DNA of 64,000 nucleotides, from contig NC_079233.1 of NCBI RefSeq assembly GCF_028502605.1, positions 5,518,001 to 5,582,000 of the forward strand, written 5' to 3'. Shown here piece after piece: positions 34,637 to 46,032 of the stretch. A program made the translations under genes and the position numbers. The notes beneath the pieces were generated by a model, which had not been told where the DNA came from, did not search any database, and saw only the letters and a list, made by a program, of their open reading frames with translations. The stretch is from Trichoderma breve. Taxonomy: Eukaryota > Ascomycota > Sordariomycetes > Hypocreales > Hypocreaceae. The stretch's first letter is position 1; the number at the start of each line of letters is the position of its first letter.

Positions 34637-35155
34637 CTACCGCAAACGGAACTTGATGAGCGTCTCTGCTTCCGAATCGAAATCGGCACGACGGGTGGCT
34701 GTTTGTAAGCCGCGGCTGTAAAACCACTTCTCTTTTGTGTCTGCTCAACAAAGCCACATGGGGGACCCCTAGCCATTTTTGCTTCGCTGAATTGATGACA
34801 TCGCGTGATTGATATGCCACAATCAGAAGACTGACGGGGTTCGCACCAGGGGAAAGCTGACACCAATCCTCGTACCATCGTGGGCCATGGTGGCTGACTG
34901 TACAAGTCTGTACTTGACAAGTCTCAGCACTCGCATACAATTGCTCGTAGTTTTGTTGTATATTACTTGTATGGTGCTAGTTGTCATAGCCATGTGAACG
35001 CACGAGCGGAATATGACGTGCCAAGGCTCCAAGACTTTCAGCGGGCACCAAAGTTGCGAAGCTACGACTCGTGTTCTCAACTTGAGTTTCTTGGCCGGTG
35101 AGAAGAGACGGAGCTCTGGCGGTCGATCGGGCCACTATGTGGGCTTAATGAGTAG

Positions 35156-35665
35156 AGGAGAAGAATTCGAGGGAAGACTGATGCAATTAAGGTAGACGAG
35201 TATGGCGGTGACCAGCCATGTGCTAATGCAGTAGCTGTGATCCCAAGCTTGCCTGAGGAGAAGGGGATGGAGGGGGGGCCGGAGAGGGGGGAGCTTGTTG
35301 ACGATGAGCTCAATCACAGCCGTCCATCCGGCGCCTCTCTATTTTCGTCCCAAGCCCAAGTCTATCGTCTCCATGGACAATTGCTTTCCTCCGAGGATCC
35401 GCAAATATACCGCTCGGCTCTGAAGGATGTGGCATATGGATTGCGTGTTGCATTAGCCGACTCCTAGCAAATTTTGGAAGAACATCTTCCATTTCCCATT
35501 CCGGCATTGTTGGCTGCAGCACAGACAGGCGAACTTGATACCACGATCGCCTCCTGGCTCAACCAAAATGAAGACTTGCGGGAGGCAACTGCTCGAGCAT
35601 CTGTGCTCCGGTATTATGGAGCAATTCATGTGCGTGAGCTCCACAGAGTTCGTACCGTAAAGTAG
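35156..35665 (+). pseudogene. open frame broken by one TAG, unknown product
   Basis: The plus-strand frame runs from 35156 to a stop at 35663-35665 with a single internal TAG at 35465-35467. The residues on both sides of the TAG look like one helical protein: SSEDPQIYRSALKDVAYGLR before it, LPFPIPALLAAAQTGELDTT and SWLNQNEDLREATARASVLR after it. No ATG with good context begins it; upstream exons were not found. The TAG is preceded by CTCC and could be a splice acceptor, but no matching donor with a good consensus lies 50-100 bp upstream. Best described as a gene remnant or an unresolved exon pair. Function unknown. Confidence 0.35.
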
Positions 35666-38092
35666 CCACCGGGATAGATCTCTGCAGCCCCCTTTCCATC
35701 CTCTCCACAAGACGACAGATCAAGAAAAAAGGCCGCAAGGATTAGATGATCCAATGCATCGAAGCCTAATTCAAACCTGCAGCCGGTTCACTGTACATGG
35801 CATTGCAGGCATGGCGGCCGGAGTAATACCAACTCGCAAGTCACTCCGTGGTGCAAGTGTGCTCTTTTTGTTTTTGCTTTTTTTATTGCAGATTGCACCT
35901 AACAGCAATGTATTGGCCGGATCGCGGGTCTGACCCTGGCTTGATGTTGCAGAAGCGTCCTGTCGCATTTGATTAGCGACCCAGAGAGAGGCATCAGGCT
36001 TGACTCGCGCGCGGAGTTCTTGTCCAGATTGAGATAAGGTACACCTTCGGTTCTCTGGCGATCCCCCAGCACCGTTGCAAAAAGAGCCAGGGTCCGTCAC
36101 CGCATGGCACTAGCATCATATTCCCGGGCTTACGAGTGGTGGACGTTTGGACTCAAGTGTTGGTCAGACCGGAGCCGGTGTGGATCGCCATGGTCTCGAG
36201 TGCTCGGTGATATTTTCTGTGCTGTCGAAGCGATGTCAATTGGTAGTACTTGCATTGTTATCATTACCAGGTAATCTCGAGCAATACGGTCTACTTGGAC
36301 CTTGGAATGCAAGAGTTGCTGCTCTGAGGTTGGCGCTCCGTGGTACGACCAACAGCTCCGAACCGCTGTTGCAATGGACAATATGCTCAGGAGATTCGTG
36401 GATCCGCTCACTCTGGAACCAACAAACTTTCTTGTTTAGGTTCTCATGCTGGAGATTCTCAACAGCCAATGACCACAATCGTGATCATGGCGTGTGCTTA
36501 CGAGCATTTGTACTCGTAAATGGAAGCGGGCTTAGGTTCAGGGTCAGGCCGGCAGACAGGCTGTCATCACATCTCACCATCCTTTGTCTTTGCTCAATCC
36601 ATCGTTGGATCTAGCTGGGAGCTAAATGTCCGTTTTCAGTGCCCTTGGTTTGGCCTGTCCGGTCAGCAGCCTTACGGGCGGACTACTTTTGCATGATGGC
36701 TCTTTGTTTCTCTTCTCGCGGCCAGCACCTTGTTTGTCCCCTTGTTTGTTCATCGTGCATGGGTCTTTTTCCCAAGTGGCCGAGCCTCGACACAACCCTT
36801 TCCGCATTCAACCAATCCAGATAGATGGTGGTTATTCTGGCTTGACGACAAGGCTAAATAGGCTAAACTCTGAAAAATTTCCAGAAAGGCCTGGACAAAA
36901 GTGGCTGGCCGGGCTTGGCCCTACTTGTCGTGGCGGCTCGCCGGGGGTAAGGAGGATTTTTTCTCTCTTCTGCCGTGCCTCATTTCACCAACACGACAGA
37001 AACAGCCTAAGCATGCACGAGATCAAGCACCAGGCAACGCCTCTTCGGCAATAAGGCCCATCGTCAGCTCAAGGAGGATGTGGGCCAATTCAATACTACC
37101 CCAAATCCATGGCATAATTTGTCGGGCTTGTCCCTGGAGAGTAAGGATCTGGAACTCCAAGGCATCCCCACTCATCTACCCCAATCATTGTGGTGGTGGC
37201 TTGGCCATAGCTTCTTTTTTTGGCGGCAGTGCCTTGGAGTTCCTTTCGTCCATTCTAGTGGTAAAAAGCCACTGCGCATAGTTCAAACATTGGCTCGTTT
37301 ACGGATTGTCCCGTGTTGTGGTGGGATGGTCCGACCTGTTGCGTTGCGGTAGAGAGCGCCTGGTATGGAACATGTGCTGTTCGGCTCGCTTCTAGCTCGA
37401 GCTAGATAGGCGGACTGGCGGGAACAGTCCTCGGCAATAGAGCAGGCCGTATTGAACAGGGCCTGGGATAGTGAGTAATTGCGAGGTGACGAATGCAATT
37501 GATGTGCGGTTCGGTTCTGTTTGTACCTCGGAAATCCACCCAGAGGTCCTTTGTATGCCGATTAGAATTTCAAAAGAGATAGGCAGAGATGGACACAGTA
37601 GACTTACCATGCAGCTGCAGGCCTCTCGACTTGAAGGCTGCCATTGACGAGCCTAAAATCCTCCTCATGTACGGAGTAGGTATATCACATACCGTATGCG
37701 GGCTCATATTATATCCCAACGACTCCATAATGGCAGCTCCTCCGGGGCCTACGGGACATGCCCGTCGCCAGCGTGTCACTCAGTGCAACCCTTTTCTACT
37801 TCTCCACTTACTAGATCTGTCGCACGTTGTTGATTGACTCGCGACCGCCGGTACCCCCCCTGCCCGCCCCCAGTGCGGTGCTAAGCACGGAGTAGCTGTG
37901 GTACCAAACGGCAACTTTTAGGGACATCGGGTGTCCGCCCATGAAGGTCTCAGCCATCGGTCTCATTTTGCCCGACCCTACCTATGGGCGGGAGGGTAGC
38001 GTGCTCAACGTAGATAGGCTGTGAATATAAGAACCTTTGCTCCCCACCAGAAAAGTTGCTGCCCTTTCTCCTCTTGCTTCGGTCATCCCTGA

Positions 38093-38100
38093 TATAAATA
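38093..38100 (+). promoter_or_regulatory. TATA box of the acetate transporter gene
   Basis: TATAAATA preceded by a pyrimidine-rich tract and followed 138 bp later by the ATG at 38238. This is the architecture expected of a strongly inducible fungal gene. Confidence 0.55.
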
Positions 38101-38237
38101 GTAGCTGCTTGTTGTGAAGCACTGCTTTCATTAAATCAACCACTCTCCAATTACATCTGGTGTTCGGTCAAGGTCACCACCCGACAACATTTCGCATCTT
38201 TCATCAGGTCGATCGATTCCCAAGTCCGACAATCACC

Positions 38238-39200
38238 ATGGCTGACGAAACCGTCAACATCGCTCCCAATGAGAAGGAGACCAACGGTGTCCAGCAGCAG
38301 ACGGCGGTACCGCGCCAGGGCTTCACACACAACCACCACAGCGACTTCAATGAGATGACCATTGGCCAGTATGCCCAGGCTTTTGGTGGTGCTCTCCAGC
38401 CCGGTGCTTGGAGGCCATATGAGCACCGCAAGCTCGCCAACCCCGCCCCTCTGGGTCTTTCTGCCTTTGCTTTGACTACCTTTGTCCTATCCGCCATCAA
38501 CATGCACGCTCGAGGAGTCTCGGCCCCCAATGTCGTTGTCTCTCTCGCCTTTGGTTATGGCGGTCTTGTTCAGCTGCTTGCTGGCATGTGGTAAGTCATG
38601 ATCTCCGGGATTTCGCAGTATTATAACCCTAGACCTATACTGATGGTTTGTCTTTAGGGAGGTTGCTGCCGGTAACACCTTCGGTGCTACTGCTCTGGGC
38701 TCATATGGTGGTTTCTGGATCTCATACGGTATTCTCTTGACCCCCGAATGGGGCATCACGGCTCCTGATGGCCCGTACGAGGGCAACGTTGCTAGCGTGC
38801 TTGGCTTCTTCCTGACTGGCTGGTTCATCTTCACCACTGTGCTTCTGCTCTGCACCCTGCGATCCACTGTTGCTTTCTTCCTCCTCTTCTTCTTCCTTGA
38901 CCTGGCCTTCTTCTTCCTCGCCATGGAGCAGTACGCTGCCGACTTGGGCAACGAGACCGCTTCCCTGGCTCTGCAGAAGACTGGTGGTCTCTTTGGTTTC
39001 TTGGCTGCTTTCGCCGCTTGGTACAACGCCTTGGCCGGTATCCAGGACAGCAGGTTAGTACTTGGACATGTGCCTGTGCGATGCATATTTGCTAACAAAC
39101 AATCAGCAACTCCTTCTTCCAGGTTCCCGTCATCCACTTCCCCTGGTCCGAGGCCGCTCGTGAGCGCCGTGCCAGCAAGTCTGAGCGTGCTCAGGCATAA
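38238..39200 (+). CDS. acetate transporter, AceTr (GPR1/FUN34/YaaH) family
   Basis: Three exons, 38238-38590, 38658-39053 and 39107-39200, giving 280 residues with six predicted membrane helices. Introns have GTAAGT/TAG and GTTAGT/CAG ends; the second has a GCTAAC branch. The family signature [15 protein letters not shown] is intact near residue 74. Further blocks are [20 protein letters not shown], with the second intron boundary inside Trp, and [10 protein letters not shown]. The C-terminus ends in a charged tail ([12 protein letters not shown]). Relatives include Ady2/Ato1 of yeast and AcpA of Aspergillus nidulans, which import acetate or export ammonium at the plasma membrane. The long GC-rich upstream region and TATA box fit carbon-source regulation, which is inference. 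Confidence 0.95.
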
Positions 39201-41129
39201 GTTTCGTCTTTGGAAGTGTGATCTGTTCTTGGTTATGATGAGCGATGTTGGAAAAGGAATGATACCTGAGTGAAGCGAGCGCGCAGTTCCTAGCGGGCTG
39301 GGCTGCGAGTAGGAATGAATACAACTGGGCCTTTTTTCTTTTTTTTTTATCTGGTTAACAAACGTTACTGCGATGTAATACAGGAAGCTGCATACCAGCT
39401 GCTGATATACCTATTAATGAAACTGACGTCTACGTCTTCTGCCCAGCATTGCTATTGATTGTGTGCCCCCATCTTCGTGACTGCAGAGACTAAGCGAATC
39501 TCGATTGGCGAAGACCTGTATCAGAGGAAGGCGGCACTTCGTCGTGACTGCCTCATCAAACGGGCCATCTTGTCTCAGATCTTTGTAGGTACATGGTACC
39601 TAGTAGTACACAGGTGTGCATATATCAGACTCCATCTCATAAAACATGTTTCATCATGAGGCTCATTAACTAGTATCACCATTAGTGGGTGCTAATGCAG
39701 GCTGCCGTTCATGCAGCCGTGTATTACTATTGTTTCGGATATCACCTGTGCTATTAATACATGTTGCAATTACCTTGAAGATACTAGGTAGGGAGAGTGA
39801 GCTCATCACGTGAATTTCTGTGTTTGTCTCTGCTTTGACGAAATGATTGGTCGAAAAGGTCAAGACAAATACACGTATTAATCTCAAATATCGCAGAAGC
39901 AGCATCTATAAGACCAAGGCAAGTGTCTGATAGACAAGTGACGCCCTTTGCCAAGAGCCAATGTTTCGTTTTTACAATAGAGGATAGATGGATGTTCCAT
40001 TTCTTGGCCTCCAATCGACGGTCAGGCTTAACAGCCCTACGTCCAAATACAGTATTTGATTCGTCAATTGCAAAGTAAATTGGTGAAAGTAACAGACGTT
40101 GTTACTACCTTATTTCAAGTTCGATGTCCATTGATGGGGGATACTACATCTCAAGGCAGAGTTTTTCCCGTATCATTCAAGCAGTAGCAGCAAAGAGATT
40201 CTAGCTTTCAAAACGCCAAAAGCGAAAAGGTAACTAGCTAGCAACAATTGGTGCCAAAACAATCTCCGTAATGTTCCATGGCTCATCCCAGAGCTGAAAA
40301 AAAAAATTCATCATCCCCTTGCCTAATGAGCGTGTCATCAAAAATACAAAAAATCGAATTGAGAAAAAAAGGCGGGGCGGAACGTCTGCCGCTCTCCGCT
40401 CTCCGGGATTCTGAGAAGTAGAGTTTGCCATCCGGTGCTTTTAGCGACGGCCGACGCCGGTTGAGTCACCGGCTTCAACCTCCTTTTTTGGCTTGGTTTT
40501 GCTAGATTTTTCTTCTTTGTTCGTGCTACGTTTAGAGTAAGAGCTTGTCATTGGATTGCTTCCCTAGGTCAACTCCCTAAAGTAGTCGTTGTCTTGACTC
40601 AATGTATTGCTGAATTAGCCACTGTAGATTCATTTACAACTAATGGCTGTCGGTGGTTAGACCTGTAGTTTTTATGCAAATGCAGGCCAAGCATTGTAGT
40701 AAAAGAAGATGAGGGGAAAAGGCCAATTGAAGGTTGTAGCTGAGTTCTTGAGGCTAGCCCCTCTATCCCCGGGCAGATATTCCCGGCTCGGAGAGAGGAG
40801 ATTATCAGCCGCGCCCTTCACTAGACTCCAGCCAAGTCGCGGGCGAGGCTTACCCAAATCAACGAAACAGGAAGAGATTTAAGTAATCGCTTTCCTCTTT
40901 TGTTCCTTGCGGTTATGGGGCCGATTTGGCCCCCCGGTGGCCCAGTTAAACACCACATACATAATGTCTATTCAGCCGGTGGCCATCCAAAACTTTTCCC
41001 CCTCCTCTCCATCTTTTCCTTCAATTTATCTTTTCAACAGACAGTTATCCTCTTTGTCACTGACAGATTTGTTTCGCCTGACTATCACCTATTCTCACTT
41101 CGGAAGTGAGAAAGGTTTGGGCGGGCAAG
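39201..41129. other. intergenic, no gene seen
   Basis: About 1.9 kb between two plus-strand transporter genes. AT-rich in the middle. A pyrimidine-rich block at 40985-41095 probably belongs to the promoter of the MFS gene. No supportable frame. Confidence 0.45.
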
Positions 41130-42629
41130 ATGAACCATGGTCAGGTACTCAGTGAAAAATATGACAGAGAGGATATCTTGCCGACTTCCGAGGCTCAAAC
41201 GAACAACAATGACCAAGGAGCTATGAGCGATGAGACGGAAAAGGGAAACCTAGAGTTGATGGTCGAGTCTTCGGATCTGCAACCAGCAAACAATGCACCC
41301 CCTCCGCCCCCAAACGGGGGCTATGGATGGGTCGTCACCGCCGCCATCTGCATCATCAACGCTCATACATGGGGCATGAACTCAAGTTACGGAGTCTTCT
41401 TGGCGTACTACATCAAAAACAACACTTTCCCCGGGGCAACGACTCTACAGTATGCCTTTGTTGGCTCCCTCAGCATTAGCTGCGCCATGGCCATCTCACC
41501 ATTCGCAACCATAGCCGTCAAGAAGTACGGCACCAGACAGGTGATGCTCCTCGGCGTTGTCCTCGAAGCAGGCAGTTGGATTGCAGCAAGCTTTGCCTAC
41601 AAGATATGGCATCTGTTCCTCACCCAGGGCGTTCTCTTTGGCATCGGCATGGGATGCCTCTTCACAGCCACGGTGGGCATTATCCCTCAGTGGTTTACGA
41701 CTCATCGCTCTTTGGCCAACGGCATTTCCGCTGCCGGCTCAGGCATGGGAGGTCTTATCTACTCATTTGCTGCTGGTGCCATGATTCAGAACCTAGGGCT
41801 TGCGTGGGCCTTCAGAATACTCGGAATCCTTGCATTCGTCGTGAACTTCACCTGCAGTCTTTTAGTTAAAGACCGCAACAAGATTGTAGGATCGACGCAT
41901 CTGGCTTTCAAGAGTACTCTTTTGACGAGAGCCGAGTTCCTGCTGTTTATCCTGTTCGGCTGGTTTAGTATCCTGGGCTATGCTGTGGATATTTTCAGTC
42001 TCGCCAACTACGCCAACGAGATTGGCCTTCAATCGTCTCAGGCTGCTCTCATCAACGCATTTTTTAACTTAGGCCAGAGTATAGGCCGGCCGATAATGGG
42101 GTATTTCAGCGACCGAACTGGACGGATGAACATGGCCGCCATCTGCAGCTTCTTGGCTGGTGTCTTTTCGCTGGCCATCTGGATCAACGCCAAAACATAC
42201 GGCGTGCTGATCCTCTACTCTATCGTATGCGGTATGGTGGCCGGCACATTCTGGACAGTTGTCGGACCTGTTGCAGCCGAAATTGTTGGGTTACAAGATG
42301 TGCCCTCTGCTCTTAATATTATGTGGCTGATGATTCTGCTTCCCTGCACTTTCAGCGAGCCAATTGCTTTGCAGATTGTGTCCGGAACTGGAAGTTATCT
42401 GGGTACTCAATTATGGACAGGCCTGATGTTTATTGCTGCTACAATCTGCATGGTTATACTTCGTGGGTGGAAGATTGGTGAAATCGACGAGCTTGCCAGA
42501 GCACGTAACGAGAGACCGGAGGACGTCGATCGATATAAGACGAGCGATAACGAGGAACTGATTGAGCAAGGAAGAAAGGCTGGCCGACGACGAATGCTTG
42601 TTGATTTCTACAGGAAGAGGGTTGTATGA
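41130..42629 (+). CDS. MFS transporter, monocarboxylate/riboflavin (MCH) type
   Basis: Single-exon major facilitator of 499 residues from the ATG at 41130. The N-terminal 65 residues are hydrophilic and Pro-rich (NNAPPPPPNGGYGWVV), the usual lead into helix 1 in fungal monocarboxylate porter relatives. Twelve membrane helices are visible. The loop between helices 2 and 3 is KKYGTRQVMLLG. The central loop is short and basic (LLVKDRNK). The loop after helix 8 (SDRTGRMNMAA) is the second MFS signature. Yeast relatives include Mch5 (riboflavin) and the other Mch proteins, which despite their name do not move monocarboxylates. Substrate cannot be assigned here. An internal ATG at 41223 (MSDETEKGN) is an alternative start. 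It follows an acetate transporter, but 1.9 kb away. Confidence 0.9.
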   Translation: MNHGQVLSEKYDREDILPTSEAQTNNNDQGAMSDETEKGNLELMVESSDLQPANNAPPPPPNGGYGWVVTAAICIINAHTWGMNSSYGVFLAYYIKNNTFPGATTLQYAFVGSLSISCAMAISPFATIAVKKYGTRQVMLLGVVLEAGSWIAASFAYKIWHLFLTQGVLFGIGMGCLFTATVGIIPQWFTTHRSLANGISAAGSGMGGLIYSFAAGAMIQNLGLAWAFRILGILAFVVNFTCSLLVKDRNKIVGSTHLAFKSTLLTRAEFLLFILFGWFSILGYAVDIFSLANYANEIGLQSSQAALINAFFNLGQSIGRPIMGYFSDRTGRMNMAAICSFLAGVFSLAIWINAKTYGVLILYSIVCGMVAGTFWTVVGPVAAEIVGLQDVPSALNIMWLMILLPCTFSEPIALQIVSGTGSYLGTQLWTGLMFIAATICMVILRGWKIGEIDELARARNERPEDVDRYKTSDNEELIEQGRKAGRRRMLVDFYRKRVV

Positions 42630-43289
42630 GACTCAATCGTGGGTTTTCAATTATGAGATCCGTGGCGACGGAACTCAAGGCGATGGTCTTCTGAAACGAA
42701 AGGCGAATTACGAAATGACAATTCAACGAATCGTCATGCCGGTTGTGGTTGCGATTGTCTGCGTGGCATTGGACACTCGACTTTGGATAATAACAGCTTG
42801 GCATATATTGGGGTTATGGCGTAATGAAAGTTCACATGGGAGCATTCTTCTTGATGTAATAGCTATTTTCCGGCATTTTAGGAGCGCATGTATATAGAAA
42901 GAGTACCTACCTATAGATTAATATCTGGAAGCACATAATCAGTACACTTTCCCTCACTGTATTTTTGATCTCAGCTGTTAAACTTGACTATCAACAATAA
43001 TTTTGACATGAAAACTACTATTTGTAATTACGATGCCTACATGTCAGTACATTCACCTATTAAGAGAATTAAAGGTAAATGGCGAAATGCTTCTCCTGCC
43101 GAATGCTGCTGCGACCCCTGTAAAACCACAGGGATTCAACGTGTAAAGCGGCACGTGAATTGGCGTTGACGGTTCAGGCACCGACGCGCCGCCCCGCAAA
43201 AAGTTCACGACACCACATCACAGCGTCATTGCAGATGCGCCGCAAGAGATCCATGGCCTGTGGCTTAGAATGAATCACAGCCCGTGGCG
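42630..43289. other. intergenic, no gene seen
   Basis: Between the MFS gene and NBS1, both plus strand. ACGCGCC at about 43183 lies near the NBS1 start and holds an ACGCG core. Otherwise nothing recognised. Confidence 0.4.
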
Positions 43290-45861
43290 ATGTGGCTGCT
43301 GGAAAATGAAGAAGCCTTCCAAGGCAAGTGAGACAATGTGCATTCGGCCAGATGCGGTACTGACCGAGATGTTTCTGCGTAGGGCGTCGACTTTGGCTGC
43401 GTCCAGGCAAAACGTACCTCTTTGGGAGGACAGCAGTGGAGCGTAAGTTGGATGATCTGCATATCTTTTGGTGGATTCTACGCGTGCTGATTGAGATGAG
43501 AATAGCTGGCCTGCTGGCACTGTCGCATAATACCATCTCGCGCAAACACCTGACAATCACCGTCGAGAACGTCATAGAAGGACACGCACACAATCTATCG
43601 AGCCGGTCACACATCAAGATCGAAGACCTCGCAACGAAGATAGGGACGGTTATCAATGGACAAAAGATCAAGGGAAGCATATATGATACTCAAGTTGAAG
43701 AGTACGAGATTATGCTGGGCAAGTGTCCGAATAAGTTTCGGTATTTATGCCCAGCTGGAGCAAGCAAATGCTTTTACGGTTGCTGACAAAAAGTAGGCTG
43801 AAATGGCACCCGACAGTCTTCACGTTCTCATTTACAAACAAAGAACTTCAAACCCAGCCTTTGACGTCTCTTAAAGAGCGGTTCGAGCAGCTAGACATCA
43901 AGCTGTTGACAGACTACAGCGTCAAGCACACGACGCACGTCATATCGAAGAAGCGAAATACAGCCAAGGGCCTACAAGCTCTCATAAATGGCAAATACAT
44001 TGTTACGGAGACTTTCCTCGATGCCATATCCTCTGTTACGGAGCTCTCCAATGGCGCAGATAGCCAAGAGTCGAGCTCTCTGGAAACGGATTTTGACAAG
44101 TTTTGGCCCAACGCATTAGAGCACCTACCAACGCGTGGTAGCGAACCAGTGCAGCACCCAGACGAAATGTATGCGCCTGATGATCGAAGAAAAGACGTAT
44201 TTGAAGGATATACGTTCATCTTCTACAGCCAGATTCAATATGATAACCTGATGGCGCCGATCACAAACGGAGGTGGAAAGGCTATGCTACATCCTATTGA
44301 GCCAGAAGAGACGAGGGCGGATGATTTTGTCCGATATGTAAAGGGAGTTGCAGGTGAAAAGGGATCCGGATCTTTTAACGATGGCAGTGAGGGTAAGGGA
44401 GTTGTTCTAGTGAGGTTTTTGCCGGCCAAAGGAGAGCTTGTTAGCTGGTACACCGAGTTTATCACTGCAGTCTCGCTGCTGCTGGATCACAGACCTATTG
44501 AGCAAAACGAATTCCTAGAAGCAATTCTAATCAACGATGCAAGCCAATTGCGACGACCACTGGAGACGGAATCGTCTCTTAGAGTTGAGGACTCAAGGCC
44601 GGCGGGAAGCCTACAGCCTGAACAGACCACCCAACAGAGCCTGAACAGTCAATTAACACCGGTGGTGTCTCAGTCCTCCCAACAGATTGATTCACAGCCC
44701 ATTCCCAGGCGAAGTCGACTACGGAAACCAGTCAAGAGAAGGTTTGGGGGCTTCGATGATGACGATGACGAGATGGGTACAGATGAACCCCCTCCCGCTA
44801 GGGAACCTACGAGACAACAGCCACAACCTCAAGAGGACGAGGGAGGGTTATTTGTGTCTCAGGAGCAAGATGCTCCTTTCGTGCCCGACGATAATGATGC
44901 CAACTTTCGATCACAGAGAAAGAGGCCGCCTTCGCCCATACCAGAAAGCGATCTGATGGAGGGGATGGCACCAGCAGTAGCAAAGTTTAAGCGGCAACGC
45001 CTTGAGAAGGGGGAACAATTCGCAGCGCCCTCACCCGAACCTGAGGGAGAAGAGGCTGATCAGGCAAAGACAAAGACCGGAACCAAGAAGAAGGTGAATG
45101 TGAAGGAGGAGGAGGAGCTAGACGTTTTAGCAGTGGCTGCAAAGAATCGTGAGGAAGCGGAGGCTCGGGCTCGGGCTGAGGCCGAGGACCTAGCAAATCT
45201 ACCAGAAGGCATTGACTTGGCCGAGATTCGTCGGCTTAATATTGTGGAAGAGATTGAGCTGCGTCCTACAGAAAGGGGGTCAGACAGGACGAGAGAACAG
45301 GATATTGCAGATGGGCGGTGGAACCCCAAGTGGAACGGAATGAAGAACTTCAAAAAGTTTCGCAAAAGGGGAGAGGTGGTAGGGAGGCAGCCCGCAAGAG
45401 TCATAATCGCCCTCACGGAAGTTAAGCCCAAAGAATTTGGGGTTGGCGATAACTACTGGCTGGAAGATGTCAGCAGTGATCGGAGGAAGACAACAAGCCA
45501 GCCATCTGCTGTCGGTGCTAGCGAGACAAGGAATTCCCCCTCTCTGGCACCGGAACCGACGAGGCGAGGTACGTCGGCCCGAGTTATCGACTCGGATAGC
45601 AGTGACATGGAGGAAGCGGCGGAGCCAACGCCAGATGGAACCGGGGTGCAGTCTCAGAGCAGTGGACGAAGCCAGCTTTCCAGCGCAAAGTCTCGTGCGA
45701 CTGGTCAGGGGAAGAGAGTGGCCACGGAGCCGGCCGCTGCTAATAACCCGCCGCCGGCGAAGAGGACGAGGGTGGCGCCGAAATTGCTCGAGGTGGCGGA
45801 CAGCGACGATAGCGACGACAGCGACGACGATCTCAAGTTTAGATTTGGCAAGAGACGGTAG
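43290..45861 (+). CDS. nbs1: NBS1 (nibrin) homologue of the MRN complex
   Basis: Regulatory subunit of Mre11-Rad50-Nbs1, which senses DNA double-strand breaks and recruits Tel1/ATM. Four exons, 43290-43323, 43383-43442, 43506-43740 and 43797-45861, giving 797 residues. Intron 1 uses a GC donor (AAG|GCAAGT); introns 2 and 3 use GTAAGT and GTATTT. Splicing rebuilds the N-terminal signature MWLLENEEAFQGRRLWLRPG and the FHA core GLLALSHNTISRKHLTI (FHA about 1-110). Tandem BRCT-like domains follow (about 112-310: WHPTVFTFSF, KHTTHVISKK). The Mre11-binding region is KNFKKFRKRG (626-635). The extreme C-terminus is acidic then FRFGKRR, like the Tel1/ATM-binding tail. Aspergillus nidulans scaA is the named fungal orthologue. 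Confidence 0.92.
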
Positions 45862-46032
45862 TTGGTGGGCAAGGCGTGGCACTGGATCATGCTCTAGCTA
45901 CACAGCTTGTACATGTAATCTAATATGCGTACATGGGGGTATCTCTCTCTAACTAATGTATAACATCTATAGTGTATGCCCTTTGCAGTGCCCATTCTGC
46001 TTCTTGTTTGCTCATATGCAGCCTAATCTAAT

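Larger units (their letters stand above)
32219..38237. other. 6 kb gene-poor region
   Basis: Between the WSC gene and the acetate transporter. It has no gene I can name. Two long frames interrupted by single stops are listed separately (33593-34636 minus, 35156-35665 plus). Other frames (36130-36411 minus, 36626-37054 plus) have no recognisable domain. GC-rich tracts with C-runs lie at 37848-37875 and may belong to the transporter promoter. No terminal repeats or transposase blocks were seen. Confidence 0.45.
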
